Shown here piece after piece: positions 60,001-64,000 of a DNA stretch of 64,000 nucleotides (positions within the stretch are counted from its first letter, which is position 1; the number at the start of each line of letters is the position of its first letter). A program made the translations under genes and the position numbers. Source of the DNA: Acipenser ruthenus (Eukaryota; Chordata; Actinopteri; Acipenseriformes; Acipenseridae); the NCBI RefSeq assembly GCF_902713425.1, contig NC_081246.1, forward strand, positions 2,625,001-2,689,000. The letters run 5' to 3'. The notes beneath the pieces are model-generated. The model did no database searches, was not told the origin of the DNA, and saw only the letters and a list, made by a program, of their open reading frames with translations.

Positions 60001-61094
60001 TAATGTTTGCTACTGCTTGTACAGTATCAATAATTACTGTTATGTTGTACCTGTGAAGCGTCTTGCGACAATTTATTGTGAAGGGCGCTATATCAAATAA
60101 AGACTGATTGATGACGTAGCACTTCCTAACACTACAGTAACTTAACAAGAACTGGTGCAATGTGTTAGTGTGCACTGTGGCATAATTACTGCTGCTGCAT
60201 TATGTACTAACTGCAGCCTCTAATGTACAAGTAGAGTACAGAGCATTAAATAACCAAGATGTGATGAAGAACAAAACGTTCAGCACTGTCAGAGGACAGG
60301 TAAGATCGGACCAGGTGGCATTTTATTTTCTGGTAGGCGTCAGAAAGACACTCGTCAGAAACTTGTACATTTATTAATTGTGAAGGTACCACTTACAGAC
60401 CGCTGCAAAACACTCATCAGACGCAGGTACAGGTATGAAAAGTGATTTAAATAAGCATATACCACTTACACACTGCTGCAAAAAACTCATTAGAAAGTGA
60501 AAAATGAACCTCCTTTTCACATTAGCTAAACACCCATTAGATCGCAATTGATTGCACATGTACCAAAATCTGACAATGTACCACTTTCTTATAAGGGTCT
60601 TATCTGTCACCTCACCACAAAAATCTGCCTCGTGGTATTGAACTTTTGGGACAATGGGAGTTTAGCAAATGTATCCCATGCAAGTAACAACATATATTTA
60701 ATTGCAATTGAATACATGACAAAGGTATATAACAACCGTAACATTATTACACCTTACCTTTAGCTCTGATGAACAATCCCTGGTTCTTATACCTAGGATA
60801 GTCTTGTTCATTGCAGTCGGGGTTCATGTTTCTGAGAGGTTGTTTAATGTCTGCATCTGCAGCGTTCATGCATTCCCGCACTGCTTTCAACTCGCTCTCT
60901 GATATTTCCAATCTCAGCTTCAGACTTTCATTCTCTTTCTCTTTTCCAGCAATTTCAATTTGGAATTCAGTGAATTTGCTGCCGACAACTTTTGCAATTT
61001 CGCACAAGACGGTGTCCACAGTCCCTTTCACTGCGTGCTCGATGCTAGAGGCGAGCTCGTATTGAAAGAACGAAACGTACATACTGAAGTCCAT
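51667..61094 (-). CDS. Gene D: C2H2 zinc-finger protein, 3 exons, 5 fingers
   Basis: Coding exons are 61094-60758, 53099-52653 and 52364-51667, giving 493 residues with phase-1 introns. The N-terminal coil is residues 1-112, the linker has one clean VHIKEE and a decayed VHITGK, and five fingers lie at 354-488. The third finger is a hybrid of ancestral fingers 3 and 4, so the protein has one finger fewer. Intron 1 (7.7 kb) carries the 35-bp minisatellite, an L2-like end and an unidentified open-frame pair. Gene D is head-to-head with gene E, about 2 kb between start codons. A nuclear DNA-binding role is inferred from the family; the shortened array should recognise a different, shorter site. 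Confidence 0.87.
52653..53099 (-). CDS. Gene D exon 2: acidic linker
   Basis: 447 nt between TTTCCCACAG and the donor GTAAGC. One [12 protein letters not shown] repeat is followed by [11 protein letters not shown]. The tail [16 protein letters not shown] is shared with B and C. Confidence 0.86.
53100..55262. other. Gene D intron 1, proximal part
   Basis: Parts are paralogous to intron 1 of C and B. It includes an AGCAGATGCTTTTATCC LINE/SINE tail at 53215-53260, a C-run next to an A-run at 53581-53612 and a (TTA)n run at 53987-54028. No gene is seen. Confidence 0.5.
53987..54028. repeat. (ATT)n microsatellite
   Basis: About 42 bp of trinucleotide repeat. Confidence 0.93.
55325..56003 (+). 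pseudogene. Unidentified gene or element, frame-disrupted
   Basis: Two open frames, 55325-55762 (145 codons, with [20 protein letters not shown] and [10 protein letters not shown]) and 55749-56003 (84 codons, with [12 protein letters not shown] and [12 protein letters not shown]), lie in different frames. The second resembles a short YPG-E-I / KSGKYFKWP module I associate with uncharacterised, often transposon-linked fish proteins; I cannot name the family. It lies on the strand opposite to gene D, in its intron 1. It could be a decayed transposon gene or a retrocopy. Confidence 0.45.
56459..59500. repeat. 35-bp minisatellite, about 87 copies
   Basis: The unit is GTGGATTAAGGTGCTACAGT plus ATTGTGGGATTGGTT. 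The main variant is G or A in TAAGGTGC / TAAGATGC. Rare 34-bp units (TTGTGATTAAG) and GGTTTAGGGTGC variants recur 593 bp apart (57018 and 57611; 57367 and 57960), showing a duplicated block of 17 units. It occupies 40 percent of gene D intron 1. Confidence 0.97.
59640..60113 (+). mobile_element. L2-like LINE 3' end
   Basis: The plus strand encodes the typical LINE C-terminal phrases YKALNGL, then [14 protein letters not shown]-like sequence and [14 protein letters not shown]-like sequence, followed by GGGCGCTATATCAAATAAAG and an ATTGATTGA tail. It is 5'-truncated. Confidence 0.8.
60114..60757. other. Gene D intron 1, distal part
   Basis: It contains repeated AAAACTCATTAGA / ACACTCATCAGA-like motifs and GTACCACTT words shared with intron 1 of B and E, so it belongs to the duplicated unit. 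Confidence 0.5.
60758..61094 (-). CDS. Gene D exon 1: coiled-coil module
   Basis: It encodes [20 protein letters not shown] and the [15 protein letters not shown] coil. Variants include VVGSKF for VVGGKF and [10 protein letters not shown] for [10 protein letters not shown]. The donor is AAA-G before GTAAGG. Confidence 0.87.
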
Positions 61095-61417
61095 CTTCTC
61101 TGACTACTAGTTTGTGACAGAAATCCTGTCCTTATGCAGGCTTTTATTATTAATAATATAATACTCGTTTTTTATTCAATCACACTTGACTTAAGTAGCG
61201 AGTATTACCGACACAGCGGGTTACTGTAACAGTACAATCCGCACACCGCCTTCTACCGCCATGAAAAGAAAACAAAACTCGCACACTCGTCCTTTCAGTA
61301 ACCTGCAGGACAGAGCTGTGATGCTTTACTTGCCCCAAATACAAATCACACAGACAAACTCAATTTTGCTGTTGCTGCCGCTGAACAGTCCCACCCACAG
61401 ACGGTAAACAATCCAGC

Positions 61418-61482
61418 AAACGCTTCCTCTTCCTGCTCCCACGGAGGCGAGCCCATCGCAACCTCGCGTTAGCAGATTGGCG
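61418..61482 (-). promoter_or_regulatory. Gene D promoter core
   Basis: On the gene strand a CCAAT box (61476-61480) and a GGAAGAGGAAG ETS-like motif are kept, but the CTCF-like core is changed to GGAAAGGGAGACGCC. It is about 330-390 bp upstream of the start codon. Confidence 0.5.
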
Positions 61483-61499
61483 TCTCCCTTTCCAAGCGA

Positions 61500-62092
61500 G
61501 AAGCGCATCGCTGCAATCAGACCGCAGGCTCATCCGGCGTACCTCATCGAGGGAACCTCCTGCAAGAAGATGGGTATATACCTGCAGGCTCGGAGATCTT
61601 GCTTGTGCATGGTGGTCTGTTGTAGGGATGAAACGATAGTGAATTCCCACGATACAAATAGTTGTGAGCCGACTCTTTCACGGTACACCGATTATCACGA
61701 TAGCAGTGGTTATTTTTTACTTTTTTAACTCAATAAAAAGAAAAAAAGAACAAGTTATGTCTTTTTCTCTCTGTGGAATATGGTTTGCAACACAAGGAAG
61801 CTACAGACCTTAAAAAAGAGCAAGATTATCTCAAGAATGAAATGAATGAGTAGCACACAGTGTACCGTATAGAGTTCGTTGTGTTTGCCAAGACGCTGCT
61901 GTATATGAAGATACAGTCCTGTCAAGGAGGCCTCTGATGGCCGGACAGTACCTGTGCCCGTTTCAGAGGATAACAACACATCATCATCTAAGCGCTGTCT
62001 CGGTGCTATCATAAGACCAAAACCCAGACTGATATTTCTCATGTGTTGTGAACGGCAAGAACTCTTTCTAAAACTGTAGACAACATATTAAA
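61500..62092. other. D/E intergenic interval
   Basis: A hAT-like phrase AGGGATGAAACGATAGTGA lies at about 61625. No second end or gene is seen. Confidence 0.35.
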
Positions 62093-62094
62093 AA

Positions 62095-62139
<45 letters not shown>

Positions 62140-62535
62140 CTCACGACTCACCTTTTCAGAAAGCACCTGTAAAACTCCTGTTTTTCCCCTGGGACACCTT
62201 CCTTAAATGCGCTTTACTTGCTCTTATCTGCCCCCTATTTTACTGCATTTAATCCTGTACTTCAGAGTACTGTAATCTGCCAAGTGTTTAATCTGTAGTA
62301 TTTTGTATTTAATCATATACTGATGTAACTATCACTGACACTTTTATCTGCTGTATTATCGAATCGTATTTTGTCACACTTGTACTTGCTTGAACCAAAG
62401 TCATTGTATTTATCTTGCTCTTAATTTTATTATTACTTGTACTGTAATACTTGAAATGTATTTGCTTACGATTATATGTCGCCCTGGATAAGGGCGTCTG
62501 CTAAGAAATAAATAATGAATAAATAAATAATAATA
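62093..62535 (+). mobile_element. LINE/SINE of the AGCAGAC-tail family
   Basis: An (ATT)n run at 62097-62139 is followed by about 390 bp ending GCCCTGGATAAGGGCGTCTG and CTAAGAAATAAATAA. It is the longest copy of the tail family found at 36528, 37916 and 53215. Confidence 0.65.
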
Positions 62536-62560
62536 ATGGTCTGAGGATGCATTTTATATA

Positions 62561-62813
62561 AGAACATAAGAGCATAAGAAAGTTTACAAACGAGAGGAGG
62601 CCATTCAGCCCATCTTGCTCGTTTGGTTGTTAGTAGCTTATTGATCCCAGAATCTCATCAAGCAGCTTCTTGAAGGATCCCAGGGTGTCAGCTTCAACAA
62701 CATTACTGGGGAGTTGGTTCCAGACCCTCACAATTCTCTGTGTAAAAAAGTGCCTCCTATTTTCTGTTCTGACCGCCCCTTTATCTAATCTCCATTTGTG
62801 ACCCCTGGTTTCT
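62561..62813 (-). mobile_element. CR1-like LINE 3' fragment next to gene E promoter
   Basis: The shared tail is followed by the C-terminal coding end; the copy stops at GACCCCTGG, a few bases before the CTCF-like motif of gene E. Confidence 0.87.
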
Positions 62814-62821
62814 TCCGGAGG

Positions 62822-62886
62822 TTTTCAGCAGGGGGCGCCAATCTGTTATCGTGACGTCTCCATGACAGCAGGAAGAGGAAGTGTGT
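62822..62886 (+). promoter_or_regulatory. Gene E promoter core
   Basis: TTTTCAGCAGGGGGCGCC (CTCF-like) overlaps CCAAT (62838-62842). It is followed by TGACGTCT (CRE-like, 62852-62859) and GGAAGAGGAAGTG (ETS-like). It lies about 260-320 bp upstream of the ATG and is the best preserved copy of this promoter in the cluster. Confidence 0.65.
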
Positions 62887-63144
62887 GCTGGGTTGTTTAC
62901 AGTGTGTGTGTGGGACTGTGGGGGGTTGTTTAGCTGCAGCAATAGAGAAGTTGAATTTATCTGCATGATTTGTTTACTGAGCAAGCAAAGCAGATATTGT
63001 ATTGTTACAGTAATTCGCTGTGTTAGTGCTACTTGCTGGCTAAGTCAAGTGCTGACTGAATAACAAAGAGAGGCTCCCAATATTATTCATAATAAAAGCG
63101 TGAATACAGAAAGGATATCAGTCTCAAGCTAACAGTCAGTGAAG

Positions 63145-63481
63145 ATGGACGTCAGTGTCTCCGTGTCGTTCTTTCAAGACGAGCTCGCCTCTACCATCGA
63201 GCACGCAGTGAAAGCGGCTGTAGACACCGTCTTGTGCCAAATCACAAAAGTTGTCGGCGGCAAATTCACTGAATTCCGAATGGAAATGGCTGGAAAGGAG
63301 AAAGAGAATGAAAGTCTGAAGCTGAGATTGGAAATATCAGAGAGCGAGTTGAAAGCAGTGCGGGAATGCATGAACGCTGCAGATGCAGACATTAAACAAC
63401 CTCTCAGAAACATGAACCCCGACTGCAATGAACAAGACTTTCAGAGGAACGAGAACCAGGGGTTATTCATCAGAGTTCAAG
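63145..63481 (+). CDS. Gene E exon 1: coiled-coil module of a fifth zinc-finger gene (partial)
   Basis: ATG at 63145 starts MDVSVSVSFFQDELASTIEH and continues with the family coil to IRVQ-G before the donor GTGAGA; intron phase 1 as in the sisters. Exons 2 and 3 lie beyond the window. Its strand is opposite to genes A-D, so the D/E boundary marks an inversion. Finger content is unknown. Confidence 0.85.
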
Positions 63482-64000
63482 GTGAGATTAATAATGTTAT
63501 GGTTCTTGTATGCCTTCCAGTTATTTATTAAATATACACTATCACTTGCATGGGATACATGTGTTAAACTCCCATTGTACCTGAAGTTCAATAGCACTAT
63601 GGAGATTTCTGTGGTGAGTACATGACCGGTGTAGTTTTAGAAAGTGTACGGTTACCAAAACTTGACCCATGTAATGTCACAAAGTGGTATGCTGTTAGAT
63701 TTTGGTACTAGGTCAATCGATTGCGATCTGATGGGTGATTGTCAAACAGAGGTACATTTACTATTAATTATATATGTTTTATGCAAACTTAAACTGGAAA
63801 CAGACAATCAATTTCTCTTAAAAGAAAAAAAAAAATATCCACGACGAATAAGGGAAAATGAGAAGTCCACCGCGAAGTTACATCAGTAAAAACAAATGTA
63901 CAAGACCCCAATGTATTGCACGTGATAAATATCCGCGTGCTATTTTCTTAATGGTGGAAGAATATCATAAATTTAATTTAAAAAGACGTAAAAGACCGAA
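63482..64000 (+). other. Gene E intron 1, start
   Basis: Related to the first-intron starts of D and B (reverse orientation there), including GATCTGATGGGTGATTG near 63734. No further exon is seen before the window ends. Confidence 0.55.

Overview
The window is vertebrate nuclear DNA, most likely from a non-teleost ray-finned fish such as a sturgeon or paddlefish. This is inferred from the style of the C2H2 zinc-finger genes (a fish-type N-terminal heptad exon), abundant CR1-like LINEs with one shared 3' end, Tc1 and hAT transposons, a DIRS-like element and long minisatellites. No bacterial features, CRISPR arrays, rRNA or tRNA genes were seen.

The backbone is a tandem cluster of five related C2H2 zinc-finger genes, called A to E here. 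A (1998-9831), B (14744-20063), C (26477-37183) and D (51667-61094) lie on the minus strand. E begins at 63145 on the plus strand, head-to-head with D, and runs off the window. Each complete gene has three coding exons joined by two phase-1 introns. Exon 1 encodes a coiled-coil module, exon 2 an acidic linker with VHIKEE (SUMO-consensus-like) repeats, and exon 3 the zinc fingers. All four complete genes read through without a stop when the predicted splice sites are used (514, 516, 536 and 493 residues). They probably encode nuclear DNA-binding regulators. Differences between copies fall on DNA-contact residues, finger number, linker repeat number, one coiled-coil heptad, one splice acceptor, promoter motifs and the 3' end. 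Promoters, first-intron starts and downstream flanks were duplicated with the genes.

Region by region: 1-2000 is the downstream flank of A with a fold-back DNA element. 2768-9491 is A's introns, holding a very young non-autonomous LTR element (3006-5971), a CR1 fragment and a Tc1 fragment. 9832-14743 holds A's promoter, CR1 pieces and B's downstream flank. 15508-19708 is B's introns with a CR1 copy split by a hAT MITE. 20064-26476 holds B's promoter, a Tigger-like element, (TA)n, a CR1 piece and a hAT element with perfect 8-bp target duplications. 27232-36852 is C's introns with two hAT elements, a 71-bp minisatellite and a nearly full-length CR1 with an esterase-type ORF1. 37184-51666 holds C's promoter, a DIRS-like inverted-repeat element, a 6.2-kb minisatellite of 58-bp units and a Tc1 copy interrupted by CR1. 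52365-60757 is D's introns with an unidentified ORF pair, a 3-kb minisatellite of 35-bp units and an L2-like LINE end. 61095-63144 is the divergent D/E promoter interval.

I did not find a convincing wholly new system. The most informative signals are the step-by-step diversification of the zinc-finger copies, the 58-bp minisatellite that appears to record CpG decay, the empty-site proof for the LTR insertion, and an unexplained conserved block downstream of the genes.
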